From: Symsagittifera roscoffensis
Taxonomy: Eukaryota > Xenacoelomorpha > Acoela > Convolutidae
DNA length: 60,000 nucleotides
Direction of reading: 5' to 3'
Assembly (NCBI RefSeq): GCF_963678635.1
Contig: NC_087062.1
Span: 26,996,833-27,056,832 of the forward strand
This document shows positions 23,340 to 33,077 of the stretch, one piece after another. Below the pieces are notes generated by a model that was not told the origin of the DNA, did not search any database, and saw only the letters and a list, made by a program, of their open reading frames with translations. Numbering within the stretch: the stretch's first letter is position 1; each line of letters opens with the position of its first letter. Made by a program: the position numbers and the translations under genes.

Positions 23340-24430
23340 GAGAGGAGAGCAGTTTAGGGATTGTTGAATTACAGTTCGAAAATATTTTACGATTTTCAAC
23401 ACTGCTAGTTTAGAGAAGGTTTCGGTTTTTCTGGTGCCATAACCGTGAGTTGTTCTTTGATTGTTGTAATCATTATCTCAACTAAGCCTGTAGCTCTGTG
23501 ATCTTCCACTGTGCTAAATACGAAGTTTAATTTTTGTTCTTGGCAAAATTGTGGACAGCCTTCGAAAAAAAACCCAGACCCCTGGTCCGTTCTAATAGTT
23601 CTAGGTATCCCCTGTAACGTTATGTTTTTCCTTGAAAAATTGATGACTGACTTTGCAGATGTACTATATGTTATTTGAGCTGAAAATAATTTAGGAAATC
23701 GTCCTACGCAGACTAGTATATTTTTTGTTAATCTCCAAGTCAGAGTTAATGAGCTGACGAATTCTAATTTTGTTTCTTGTTTTGGTTCTACAACCGGTGG
23801 GATCTTGTTTTGTTAATGACTTTAGGTTTTATCTGTTTAAAGCGCTCGGTGCAGTTCTTTCCATGAATGTGGCTTTCACTATAAAATTTTCGGACCCCAG
23901 GTGTAGAGTGTCTCCAGGCTCTTCATGGCAAGTTAGCCAGGGTGAGCTTCAAGAAGTGTATGTAGCATCATAGACCTCAACCATGCCGGGATAATAAGTG
24001 CAATCAAAAAATGCATTCCCTATCGACATGTAGATTATTAAGATAGGGCTTATAGTATTTTCCCATCTGTAATATGTCCTGTTTTCGATCTTTATATATA
24101 GCTCTATTTTTTTAAGAACAAGATCTTATTTTGTAAATATAGCCACGATTTTCGAGTCAAAGTTTTAAAGCCAAGAGAATGAGAAATTTAAATGCTAAAA
24201 CGTTTTTGGACTTTTATCATAAGCACCGGTTTGATATTAAAAAAAGCCCCTAGGGAAACTTGTACTAGGTACAGTAGAAGGAGAATGATTAAGTGAATTT
24301 TCTTAATCAGAATGGGTCTGTTCGATTGAATCTATTATGTCTGATCGTTCTATCAAAACCTTAAAATTGTTAGAGAAGTTAACCATTTGACAGGATGGAG
24401 ATCAGTCTTCTGCACGTGAACGAAAATTTA
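23340..24430 (-). pseudogene. Integrase remnant of Gypsy B
   Basis: No long frame survives, but on the minus strand around 23.55-23.60 kb the second catalytic-Asp context (RTDQGSG-like, then SKAVHNFAKNKN) is readable, matching MDQGSSFTSSAVKSFCN of element A. The same decayed region occurs at 17.9-18.1 kb in duplication unit 1. Confidence 0.6.
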
Positions 24431-24553
24431 GTACTCAGAAATTTTAGAATGAGCGAACAAAATTTACGACAATTTTGTAGCGTTCTCAGTTTGTTTCTCA
24501 CATTCAATTGCTTGCAGGGTGAGCTTATTATCCGATTGAAATATCACGTTGCA

Positions 24554-24835
24554 TTATTGTGAGTCAAGTGGCTCTGGTTGCTGAGAGAGTTTGCCTCTTA
24601 TTTGAGAACGAAAATGAAATGTCAAGGCATCAAATTTCAAAGCCGAGAAGGAAATAATATAGTTTACTGAGCCGATAACAATTGTTTCATTGTCATACGA
24701 AATGGGCACGGAATCGACCGATGGGTGTCTAGTTAAGTATTCTACGAATCCCATTTCTTTACCAGTGAGATGTTCAACGGTTAAATTGTAAGGTAGAAGT
24801 TTATCTGCCCAACAGGTAAGGCATGATTGGACCAC
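24554..24835 (-). pseudogene. RNase H end of Gypsy B
   Basis: A 93-codon frame contains LTCWADKLLPYNLTVEHLTG, then KEMGFVEYLTRHPS, aligning with LTRWIDRIIPFDFVIEHMPG and KIGLADYLSRHPV of element A. This is the conserved stretch at the RNase H C-terminus of Gypsy pol. Confidence 0.75.
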
Positions 24836-24839
24836 CTTC

Positions 24840-26735
24840 GTGTACTTATCATCCTTTATGGCTCCGTTAAATGTTTTGTGATCTGTAATGACTCAAAGCT
24901 GTTGACCCAAAATTTTTGTTTTGATATGTTCTAGTGCCAAAATGAAGCCAAAAATTCGAGGTTGTTAGTGCTTTAATTGATTTTAGCTATATCTTGAAAA
25001 TTACCTGCAATTGCTACCATTTTCCAAAATCCTTTTTGGTCTTGCTCGAGGAATGCGCCCAAGTTTAAATGAGATGCTTCGTCTTTTACTCTTGTTATAA
25101 ATTAAACGTCGAAATGGTGATTTGTGACTGTGTTATTGTTTTTGTTCTTGTTTTTCTCGAACGCCAAGAGATGCACGTCTGACCAGTTAAACTGTTTGTC
25201 TTTTTTTGCTTTATTTCTCCGTGGATAGGGATGCTAGGTTTGGGATAAGTTTACAAAATTGATCAACCAAACCCATTACAGATCTTCTATCTTTGATACA
25301 TTTTGGGTCTCTTAGGTTCTGCATTGCATCGTATTTATAAAACAGAAGGGTTTTTCCTTTTGCGTTGATTTTGAATCCCACCCACTCTTTGTTATGGGTT
25401 AGAAATTTAAATTTTCCCACATTATGGCTAGTGCTTCGACATCTAGAGTTTTTAACGCATCAAAAACCAATTTGCATTTATGATTAGTGCTATCAACAAT
25501 AACGATTAAATTTTGTCTAAATAACAATGTATGTTTGGTAATTTTTCAGTCAAATGGTCCAATATGCTTTGGAACTGATTCGGCGTGACACCTAGGCCGT
25601 AAAATCTCGTTTTAAATCAATAAGAGCCCATCGCGCGTCCTCCCTTGTGTTTAGTTTACATTGATTTCTCGCTTTTCTTGACAATAGTATTTGGCTATAT
25701 CCATACTTGAAATCTATAGATGAAAACCAAATCTTGTTTCCATCATGGCCACTAATTGTTCAGGCGACATTTTTAATTAATTCGAAGAATTCAGGCATTT
25801 GATAAATTTTTCGGAGTGTTTGTTTATTCAGTAGCTTTGAAAGCAAAGCTAATTTATTTGACCCGTCCATTTTTGCTGTTATGACGGTAGGGGATAAAAA
25901 GTAAATTTCCGAACATCTAGAGAATTTTTCTGTATGCCCGTCGACAAGTAACTGGTTGATGCAAGGTTTTACTCTAAAGTGTAAAAATATAGTTATACGA
26001 TTGCCTTTTACTTGAATCGCCTTTTACTTGTATCGGTTTTAGTGGTTCGGTGAAATAGGTATTCACACGGTGAAACAGGTATTGAAATAGGAAGCTTTTC
26101 GATCTACCTTGTCTTGGTGGAAGGTCAATAATTATGCTAGTTATGTACAATTTAAAACCTCGCCGTTGTGGTGTGTCACAGATTGGAATGGAATGGATAG
26201 CAGACACGAATTTGATTTGTTTTACTTCCTTCCGACGGGATTTTCCTCCGGCAGTGCCCGTGCGTAGAGCTGTGTGGGCGGCTCCCGCTTTTGGAAATCT
26301 TTTTTCCGCAGGTTTGGTAGAACATCGTTGCCAAGCAAGTTTCTTTCCGCCCCTTCAGTGATAACTAAAGATTGTTTTTCTTTGCGACCCATCTTTTGAT
26401 TGTATCCATTTTACGACTTTTCCGATAATATTTATTGTGCTCCCGATTCGTTGATATGTCTGTTTCGTAGTTTCATCAACTGCTTCATTTCTCATGAATC
26501 CATCCCTTATCTTGATTTCGTAAAGTAAATCCTTTTTTTGTAAGTAATAATGGGCTGGCTGAATCCATTTGGATTGCGGTAGAGAATGGATTAAAGTTTC
26601 AATTGACACCATTACTGTCTTCTTTAGCTCGTATTCTTTGTGAGTAAATACTGTTCTTATTCCCCGTACAATCCTATCCTTTAGAGCGTTCACTTCGTTG
26701 CCGGTATCTTTTGTTAAAACTAGAAAATCCTCCAA
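24840..26735 (-). pseudogene. Protease/reverse transcriptase remnant of Gypsy B
   Basis: Fragments of a Gypsy pol. The frame at 25211-25420 reads KEWVGFKINAKGKT ... SVMGLVDQFCKLIPNLA, corresponding to the RT region around CEWLGHRITKSG ... FMGSIHSLHKYLPALA in element A. The 26355-26735 frame (126 codons) lies where Gag end/protease would be. No uninterrupted RT core is present. Confidence 0.6.
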
Positions 26736-26899
26736 CTCTACTTCAAACTCAGAGATGTCTTGTGGGCTATCACGGTGGGTTCCTTGTTCGAGTAGTTTCG
26801 AGTTTTGCTTAATAGCATTGGCTTGTGCCCTGTATGTACTTCTGCAACGTTTTGCAAAATCGCCTTTACGGCCGCAAAATTCAAAATTTTGATTGGCAA

Positions 26900-27739
26900 A
26901 ATGTAAAGTGCTTCTTTTTATACTGTTGACCTTTTTTTTCTACTGTTAATACTTTTTACAATATTTCAGGTTGGTTTCTTCTCTTACAAAATGTGACTCT
27001 TGTACAGAATTTTCTACAGGTTGTTTTATATACTGCTGTTGTGTGTATTTTTTGCCTTTTTCGTGCACTAGTACATAAGTTTATACGTTCTGGGGGTTAG
27101 ATACACAACTTTTTTGAATTTCCACCTTTCTCTTGTTAGTAAAAAAAATTGCCCTAACTGGTTCTGTCTCTAGCTCAACTAGTTTACACTTTTTTGCCAG
27201 CTTTGACAAGAGTTCATGACGTTTTATTTACTGACTCGTGATCTTTCTTACTTTCAACAAAAAAATTTGCATATTTCGTAAGTTGGGTACGTTATTATCG
27301 TAATTTATGTCAAGGATACTTTTTCCAGGATTTTTGCGCGCGAAGCATTTTAGGCCTTCCTTTCCGAGTGCCAAGTATAATTGTGATTTTAGCTTCTTAT
27401 CGATGTCTCCGATTTGTAAGCCGTTGAATTTTGCGTTGTCTTCGGCTCTCTTCTTTCGCAATTCTTTGTTGTAAGCCTGTAACGCTGGCTTACTTCTTTC
27501 TTCTTTTTCTGCCCGACGGGTTGTGTCGTCGGATGTTTTCCGATGTTTCTAGATTTGGGAAAGTTAATTCGGACTTAAATGGTAGATTTATCACATCTTT
27601 GACACCCACGACATCTTTAGCGATGATTGATTGTTGGAATTTTTTTGCCCATTTTTCCCAATCCGGGTGATTTTCGCTGGATGCGTTGCTCCAAAATAAC
27701 TCCAGACCTTGCAGGTTTGATTAGTTTGACCGAGCCATG
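26900..27739 (-). pseudogene. Gag remnant of Gypsy B
   Basis: The ATG is formed by the last LTR base plus the primer-binding site (ATGGCTCGG). The frame hits a TAA after five codons and then continues as ELFWSNASSENHPDWEKW, a Gag-like segment. Further on comes a fragment around 27228-27461 with SQLYLALGKEGLKCF, which resembles NLYLCLGERGQDEL in element A. Multiple stops make it non-functional. Confidence 0.65.
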
Positions 27740-28076
27740 TTAAAAAACGAGGTTACTTCAGATACGATTTTTAGGAAAACACTGATAAAAGAGGTTACTT
27801 AAGCTAGGACTACTTTAAGACTATATACAGGTACAAGTTCTCTACTAGTGATCATAGTAGACTTTTAAGCTAAGACTAGATCAAAAGACCATAAAATGAA
27901 AAGGGTCTAAATTAGTTAAAAATTCAAAACTCAGTTAAGCAGTTGAATTGAAATTGGTGATTTAAAACAGAACAACGAACATAAATCAGATATCCAAAAG
28001 CCGATGCGCTTTTGGCAGGTACTCTTATTAGTGAAACTAAGCATAAACAGTAGAGATTAAATGTGCACATTTCACA
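27738..28076 (-). repeat. 5' LTR of Gypsy B
   Basis: Begins TGTTAAAAAACGAGG and ends GCACATTTCACA on the plus strand. Shared internal words include GACTATATACAG, CCGATGCGCTTTTG and AAATGTGCACAT with the 3' LTR. Its last minus-strand base is the A of the gag ATG. Confidence 0.8.
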
Positions 28077-28469
28077 GAAGTATATATGAAAATTGTAGTT
28101 TATAATCATGCACCTTGACGCCACCGTCTTAGTTGACCTGGATAGCCATCTGCAGAAACATATTCAGGGAAAAGAGACCAACAATCATGAATGTCTAAAT
28201 ACAGTTTTTTATACTGAGTTGTTTTACCAGCATACTCGAGAAAGTATCTTGCGGACTGGTTGGCAACGACTGATATTCATAATTGACGTAAACTTTATAT
28301 TTTTGTTATGCGACAACAGAGTCATTCCACGCGTTCCGAAAATGGCTGACTCGAAACACTCACAAGCTCTATTTTTTTAGAAAATTCAAAATTTGCGCCA
28401 AAATGCTTATATGTCAAAAAATTTATCGTCGATAAAACAAAAGAAAAAAGAGGGAATTGTAACGCTTAC

Positions 28470-28622
28470 CTGTGTTGCAGTCTCCAGCTCAGACGCGCAT
28501 CGCACGCAGATACAGTGACCACAGGGCAGCTCCTTCGCAGTTTCATCTGTGAAGCCTTCGCCGCATCTTCGGCATTTGAGTGACGGCGCAGTACGGTGGA
28601 ACGATGGACGGGAAGTTGCCAT
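28470..28622 (-). CDS. Exon 1 of the RING/B-box gene: start codon and N-terminal half of the RING
   Basis: 51 codons on the minus strand. The ATG at 28622-28620 has A at -3 and G at +4, a good eukaryotic context. It encodes MATSRPSFHR, then KCRRC, 13 residues, and CGHCICVRC, which are the first six zinc ligands of a RING (C-x2-C, C-x-H, C-x2-C). It ends CAG/GTAAGCG, a clean splice donor in phase 0. The remaining two Cys ligands are absent here and are supplied by exon 2 at 14.5 kb. The RING is normally the E2-binding domain of an E3 ubiquitin ligase. The Gypsy A 3' LTR lies ~490 bp upstream on the same strand. Confidence 0.8.
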
Positions 28623-29110
28623 AATTGTCGTTTAATTGTCAAAATGTTTGCAGATTTTGGCTAAGACTCGTAATGAACCAGTTGACGAAAATGAACTAAA
28701 ATTACTAATTTGATTATTGTACGTTTTTTTCCTTTTGATGAAAAGGATAGTCCGTATTCTCCGTTTTTATAAAAACTGGAAAGTCAAAATGACAAAGATG
28801 AGATAACTCCACAATAGTCAAACAGATCACACTTATCTCAATTATTTGTTTTGTTCCGACCGCCAAAAATGGCGAAAAACCATGGCGCACCAAGTATTAG
28901 AAAAATAACTTCGGATGGTTTCTTCTGAGCTTATCAACCTTTTTTCAGTCATGAATCGAACTAAAATTGAAAATTCCAAATTTATTCAAGTGTCGAGAAA
29001 ATATTTTTTCAAATGGTTGTTTTTAGACAAACTAAATTGACGAGTTTTGATAAACGTGTTTCACGACTTATCAAAACCAAAAAAGTCTTCGTCTTCGGAA
29101 ACGGGTTAAA
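28623..29110. promoter_or_regulatory. Upstream region of the RING/B-box gene
   Basis: About 490 bp between the gene's ATG and the Gypsy A 3' LTR. It should include the native promoter of the minus-strand gene. I see no clear TATA box or other recognisable element, so this is positional inference only. Confidence 0.3.
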
Positions 29111-29114
29111 AACC
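29111..29114. repeat. Target-site duplication of Gypsy A, left (AACC)
   Basis: AACC directly before the 3' LTR equals AACC at 35241-35244 after the 5' LTR. Four bases is the usual duplication length for many Gypsy elements. Confidence 0.8.
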
Positions 29115-29328
29115 TGTGAAAAATTGTAAGTTCAATATCGTAAATTTACTGAATTTAGACTGACTTGTTTTAGTCTTAACGGTTACCAACAATAACTTAA
29201 AACACACACAGACTTAACTAAGATTGGCAGGTATTAATTAATTGGTAGCCGCACCAAACACATGGCTAAACCAATGGCGCCAACAACGTAGTATATATAG
29301 TTATACTAGGAATAATATATATATGACA
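29115..29328 (-). repeat. 3' LTR of Gypsy A
   Basis: Plus strand begins TGTGAAAAATTG and ends ATATATATGACA (TG...CA). It differs from the 5' LTR at 5 of 214 positions, with no indels. It lies ~490 bp upstream of the RING gene start codon and is in the same orientation, so it could act as a promoter for that gene. Confidence 0.95.
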
Positions 29329-29335
29329 TTCCCTC
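29329..29335 (-). other. Polypurine tract of Gypsy A
   Basis: Minus strand GAGGGAA directly abuts the 3' LTR start (TGTCAT). Its position and purine content fit the plus-strand primer; Gypsy B has ATGGGGAA at the same place. Confidence 0.7.
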
Positions 29336-29561
29336 AACAACCATTTTTTTAAACAAAAGTTTTAAAAATTATCCGACGGAGAAATGTTTGAGTTTTGGAC
29401 CCGCAGTAGTCCACCCTCTCCCTGGGCATAAGTTTTAGTTTAAATAGTTTTCTTTAGTTTCCTATTTCACTCCATCTTTCAAGTGTGTCTTCCTGCTTAA
29501 TTCGTGTCCCGCTCTCTGTCCTCTCCTCCTTTGGTTGGTCTCGCTTTCAATATACTGTCTA

Positions 29562-30261
29562 TCATAACCCCGCCGAATTTGGATACCGCCGTCCGTTTCC
29601 TGGTACTCTTCCTTGATCCTGCCCATCTTGATCTTCCGATTCCTGACTAGAATATAATACTAGGCGTAAACGTCGCCCTCGCTCCCCTTTCTTTTTGGGC
29701 TGTTTTTCCCCTTGTCCCTCGTTACTCAAATTCGGGGCACTTCCCCCTTGTTCGGTGCTCATGGTTTGGACCTCCGTGTCCACCCCCCTTGGATGTTAGA
29801 GTTCCGCTTCCTTCGGATAAGTTGGCTTTTCCCGTTATGTTTTCCACATCTTTAAGCACCTTTGGTGCATTCGCTTCCACGTTCCGATCGGGTGCTGTTG
29901 TTGTGTTGCCTGCATATTTGGAAATTGTTATCGGCTCGTACTGCGAATCCGAATCTGCCTCCTCCGCTGGTGAAATTTCGCGAGTTCTGTTTTCGGCCGT
30001 ACTCTGTGTGCTTGTCCCCGCCGCCTGTTCGTTCAGTGCTCGTTTCAATTCCGCCCGACGTTGCAGCGCACTCATGGCTGGGGATGGTAGTGTTAGTTTG
30101 CTCGCAGTATTTGGCGCGTTGGTCCTGATGACTTTCTCAGCAACTCCACTTTTCCTAAGTACAGAGCCATTTGCTAGAGTTAGAGTATGTTTAGAGACGC
30201 GAACTACCTTTTGGTTTATGGGTCTATACCTTTTATTGCTGTCCTTAAGTCGTTGAAACAA
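29562..30261 (-). CDS. pol: Pol C-terminal tail of Gypsy A
   Basis: Two overlapping frames (29722-30261 and 29562-29783) after the integrase. The first starts FQRLKDSNKRYRPINQKVVR, followed by TLTLANGSVLRKSG and a Ser/Thr/Glu-rich low-complexity end. It is basic, probably the integrase C-terminal extension. A further shift near 29.75 kb opens the last ~70 codons. There is no envelope gene. Confidence 0.6.
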
Positions 30262-30836
30262 AAGCTCGGTCCGTTTACTTGGCTGTTTGGACTTGCCCCC
30301 AAGGCCTGTTTCCCGCCAACCATTGGTGTTCCATCTCCCGCCGAAAATAGTTGATTCTGTGCCAGTCGTCTAGGATGGTTCATGTAATCAACATCAAACT
30401 CAACGTCGGATCGTTCCTCCCAATCCGTTGCCATGGGTTGGGGAATCTTCTGATTTCTTGGGTCAGTAGAATCTAAATAGGCAGATTTTTGTTTCAACAC
30501 TCTGGCCCAATTTAGGTTTTGCAGGGTTGGCTTTTTCGTAAAATTTCGAAGGACCGTATTTGCTTCCCTGCCGTGATGAGCTTCAAACGGCGATAATTTG
30601 AGAGTAGCATTCGGAGCAAGTCTCAGGGCACTCAAGGCTCGTTCTATCACTGATTCTAAATTTCCGCTATATTTTTCTTTTACGTAAGTTAAGACAAAGT
30701 TTTTCATGCTGCCATTGGTACGTTCAACACATCCGGTGGCGCGATGATCATTCACGGGTGAATAAATTATTTCTATTCCTTCGGAATTACAAAATGATTT
30801 AACTGCACTCGATGTGAAACTTGATCCTTGGTCCAT
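30216..30836 (-). CDS. pol: Integrase C-part of Gypsy A
   Basis: About 206 codons beginning at the second catalytic region (MDQGSSFTSSAVKSFC) and containing the Glu of the DDE triad in GCVERTNGSMKNF. NATLKLSPFEAHHGRE follows, as in Gypsy integrases. The frame runs out near 30,250, where a shift in the TTTTG context leads to the C-terminal tail. Confidence 0.8.
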   Translation of the reverse strand: MDQGSSFTSSAVKSFCNSEGIEIIYSPVNDHRATGCVERTNGSMKNFVLTYVKEKYSGNLESVIERALSALRLAPNATLKLSPFEAHHGREANTVLRNFTKKPTLQNLNWARVLKQKSAYLDSTDPRNQKIPQPMATDWEERSDVEFDVDYMNHPRRLAQNQLFSAGDGTPMVGGKQALGASPNSQVNGPSFCFNDLRTAIKGIDP

Positions 30837-31390
30837 AAAAATTTTCCTAGGGACACCAGGTTGAGATATGTATTGTTTAAAGAACTTAAGGACCTTATCA
30901 TTTTATTATTCCCGCAGATCATTGCAGAGGGCCAGCGTGAGAATCGATCAACCGCTACCAAAACATATTTACTCGATTCATTTAAGTATCTAATCGGACC
31001 CCAAAAATCTAGCTGTAGACATTCATTTGGCTCCCGTGGTTCATAGACTTTCCCAACGTCACCTTTAGCGCATAATGGTTTAAGGCTTTTACCTGCATCC
31101 GTGCATTCCTTGCACCCATCCGCAGCTGCAACTAAACTCCGGTGGAGATAGGGAAACCAGACATCCCTCGCAGCCTCGAACATATTCGAGCGCCCGTGGT
31201 GAAAGCAATGTAAGCGATTGGCTACAGCCTTTCTGAGTGGTATGGGGATGACGAGTCGTTCGTCCATCCACAGGCAATTTTTCCGCACGTGGAAATCATG
31301 TGTGTGCTGTCCGAGGTAGGCACCCATTGCTCTGACCTTCCTTTCTAATTCCGGATCCTTACTCTCCACCAGTTCTTTTATCACACGCAT
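30773..31390 (-). CDS. pol: Integrase N-part of Gypsy A
   Basis: About 205 codons, in frame with the preceding ORF across one TAG. It carries the HHCC zinc finger (NRLHCFHHGR ... DGCKECTDAG) and the first catalytic Asp in LQLDFWGPIRY, then VAVDRFSRWPSA. The frame shifts near 30.9 kb; the second Asp is in the next frame. Integrase inserts element DNA into the genome. Confidence 0.8.
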   Translation of the reverse strand: MRVIKELVESKDPELERKVRAMGAYLGQHTHDFHVRKNCLWMDERLVIPIPLRKAVANRLHCFHHGRSNMFEAARDVWFPYLHRSLVAAADGCKECTDAGKSLKPLCAKGDVGKVYEPREPNECLQLDFWGPIRYLNESSKYVLVAVDRFSRWPSAMICGNNKMIRSLSSLNNTYLNLVSLGKFLWTKDQVSHRVQLNHFVIPKE

Positions 31391-32239
31391 CTAAGGGTCC
31401 CCTTTATAATTTGCTTCAACTAGCTTTAGGTTGAATAGTTCTGGCAGTGCACTGCTTTTTCGGATGATCTTACAGTCCCCCGCTGGGTATGCCGCCGGAA
31501 AGAGTTCGCCTCCGAATGCCGAAGGAATGGAAATTACCGTGTTGCATCGGATGTCCCTAGTGTGATGTGTCTCCGCCTCTAGTCGTGCGCCTACTATCTC
31601 CACCTCGCTGCTACTGCCGCTTGTGATTTCTGGATGTTTCAACAATAATTCATTTAGTTTCTTCAAATTAAGTGATGTCATTGTAGAGGTATTTGTTTTG
31701 ATAGATTGATAGCTTGTTTGGTTATAAGGAGGACTACTGTTTACTGTGGAATTAATATCAGACTCACGTAGTTTACATTCAGTAATTGACTTTACTATTC
31801 TCGCGCCCTCGCGGTCATTACACTCAGCTATTCGTTTTACTGGCTTCTGATTGGTTGTCCGACGGTCACGCGTTTTGACGCCCTCTTCCGATGGAAAGTT
31901 AATTCTATCGTTTCCAACTTGTATATCTTTAGCTGAAACAACCAATTTCCTTGATGCCTTAATAATCCCTCTATTGGTATCAATATAACCGAGTGAATTG
32001 GTAATTGACTGCAATTTGGCAACTGTGAACGTGTTATCATAGAGACTAACTTTTGTTGCTTCCCCCACCGGATGCCTTGATAGATAATCCGCCAGGCCAA
32101 TTTTAGCCCCAGGCATATGTTCAATGACAAAATCAAAGGGGATAATTCGATCGATCCAACGAGTCAACCGACTGAACATAGTTTTGTTTTTCTTATTGTT
32201 TCCATTCAATAATGATACCAAAGCCTTGTGATCTGTCAC
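31391..32239 (-). CDS. pol: RNase H C-part and linker of Gypsy A
   Basis: Begins in the RNase H (MTDHKALVSLL; the Asp of TDHK is catalytic) and continues with LTRWIDRIIPFDF and GLADYLSRHP, followed by a ~200-residue linker before the integrase. It ends at TAG (31391-31393). The next frame continues without shift from the following ATG, so this is a single in-frame stop in pol. Confidence 0.8.
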   Translation of the reverse strand: MTDHKALVSLLNGNNKKNKTMFSRLTRWIDRIIPFDFVIEHMPGAKIGLADYLSRHPVGEATKVSLYDNTFTVAKLQSITNSLGYIDTNRGIIKASRKLVVSAKDIQVGNDRINFPSEEGVKTRDRRTTNQKPVKRIAECNDREGARIVKSITECKLRESDINSTVNSSPPYNQTSYQSIKTNTSTMTSLNLKKLNELLLKHPEITSGSSSEVEIVGARLEAETHHTRDIRCNTVISIPSAFGGELFPAAYPAGDCKIIRKSSALPELFNLKLVEANYKGDP

Positions 32240-33077
32240 TACCGTAAATTGCCGCCCGAAAATGTAATTTTCTAAAATATTCGGAACCCCAAACTACGGC
32301 CAGCCTTTCTAGCTCATTTGTCGAATATTTTTTTTCGGCCGCATTTAGAAAACGGGACGCAAATGATATAGGTCGCCAACCCTCGGCGCCTAGCTGTTCG
32401 AGTACAGCCCCCAAACCATTATGGCTTGCGTCGCACACGATACGTATGTCCTTATGCACATCAAAATGCTTAAGTTCGACTATGTTCGCGACTTGTTTCT
32501 TAAGCGATTTGAACGCTGTTTGGCAGTCAGTTGTCCATAGGAATTCGTTTTTCTTACTAAGCAGCGGACGTAGGGGCGCCGAAGTTTCTGCCAACGCAGG
32601 TAAGTATTTGTGAAGGCTATGGATTGACCCCATGAACGATTTCAATTGTGAGAGCGTTTTTGGGGCAGCTAATTTGTCAATTGGATCCGTTTTTTGCACC
32701 ATTGGTGTAATCCCTGATTTCGTAATCCGGTGGCCTAACCATTCGCAAGTGTTTTTTGCAAATTGACATTTTTCTAGTTTCAAAGCCATATTTTCTCTAT
32801 CTAATTTCGCTAAAATCTTCTCCACCAGGGCAATATGTTCAATTTTGGTTTCTATTGAAATCACTAATATATCATCAATGAAAGCATGTGCGCACGGAAA
32901 TTCAGCCAGAATGGCATCCATGACCCGTTGAAATTCCGCCGGCATGGTTGTCAATCCATAGAATCCTGTCTTGAATCGATATTTACCGGTAGAGTGGCCT
33001 CCCACCAACGAAAAATTACAATGTTTGCCAGTATTTTCATTTAACGGAAGTTGACCGTATGCGTACGTGAGATCCAT
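32193..33077 (-). CDS. pol: Reverse transcriptase and RNase H N-part of Gypsy A
   Basis: About 294 codons. RT begins MDLTYAYGQLPL, where the first catalytic Asp lies. Next come FKTGFYGLTTMPAEFQRVMD and HAFIDDILVIS; FIDD replaces the more common YxDD, and both Asp are intact. A thumb/connection (LKSFMGSIHSLHKYLP) leads to RNase H, with IVCDASHNGLGAVLEQ (catalytic Asp) and STNELERLAVVWG (catalytic Glu). The frame ends near 32.2 kb in the RNase H, and the rest continues in the next frame. Copies element RNA into DNA inside the particle. Confidence 0.85.
   Translation of the reverse strand: MDLTYAYGQLPLNENTGKHCNFSLVGGHSTGKYRFKTGFYGLTTMPAEFQRVMDAILAEFPCAHAFIDDILVISIETKIEHIALVEKILAKLDRENMALKLEKCQFAKNTCEWLGHRITKSGITPMVQKTDPIDKLAAPKTLSQLKSFMGSIHSLHKYLPALAETSAPLRPLLSKKNEFLWTTDCQTAFKSLKKQVANIVELKHFDVHKDIRIVCDASHNGLGAVLEQLGAEGWRPISFASRFLNAAEKKYSTNELERLAVVWGSEYFRKLHFRAAIYGSDRSQGFGIIIEWKQ

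Larger units (their letters stand above)
18868..24410. repeat. Tandem segmental duplication, unit 2
   Basis: Direct-orientation duplicate of 13.13-18.82 kb. It has lost ~1.2 kb corresponding to 13.56-14.78 kb, which removes the B-box exon and RING exon 2, but it retains the LTR region at 20.7-22.0 kb that unit 1 lacks. The right breakpoint lies inside the Gypsy B pol, which continues uninterrupted to 28.08 kb only in this unit. Confidence 0.85.
21168..28076 (-). mobile_element. Gypsy element B, full length but decayed
   Basis: Minus-strand LTR retrotransposon bounded by related LTRs at 21168-21507 and 27738-28076. Next to the 5' LTR the minus strand reads TGGCTCGGTCAAACT as a primer-binding site. 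Next to the 3' LTR it reads ATGGGGAA as a polypurine tract. Gag, protease/RT, RNase H, integrase and tail remnants follow in Ty3/Gypsy order with many stops and shifts. No target-site duplication is visible (AAAT against GAAG), consistent with age. It sits in intron 1 of the RING gene, in the same orientation. Confidence 0.85.
14677..28469 (-). other. Intron 1 of the RING/B-box gene (~13.8 kb, packed with repeats)
   Basis: Donor CAG/GTAAGC at 28469 and acceptor TTGACAG at 14677 join the two halves of the RING in phase 0. The intron contains the Gypsy B element, the duplicate of its 3' half, the tandem segmental duplication and the four leader-plus-ORF repeats. Without the duplication and the Gypsy DNA the intron would be only a few kb, so its length is largely due to insertions. 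The join is an inference from sequence and needs a transcript. Confidence 0.65.

Noticed and set aside
29789-30256. 155-codon plus-strand frame
   Set aside because: Antisense shadow of the Gypsy A pol tail.
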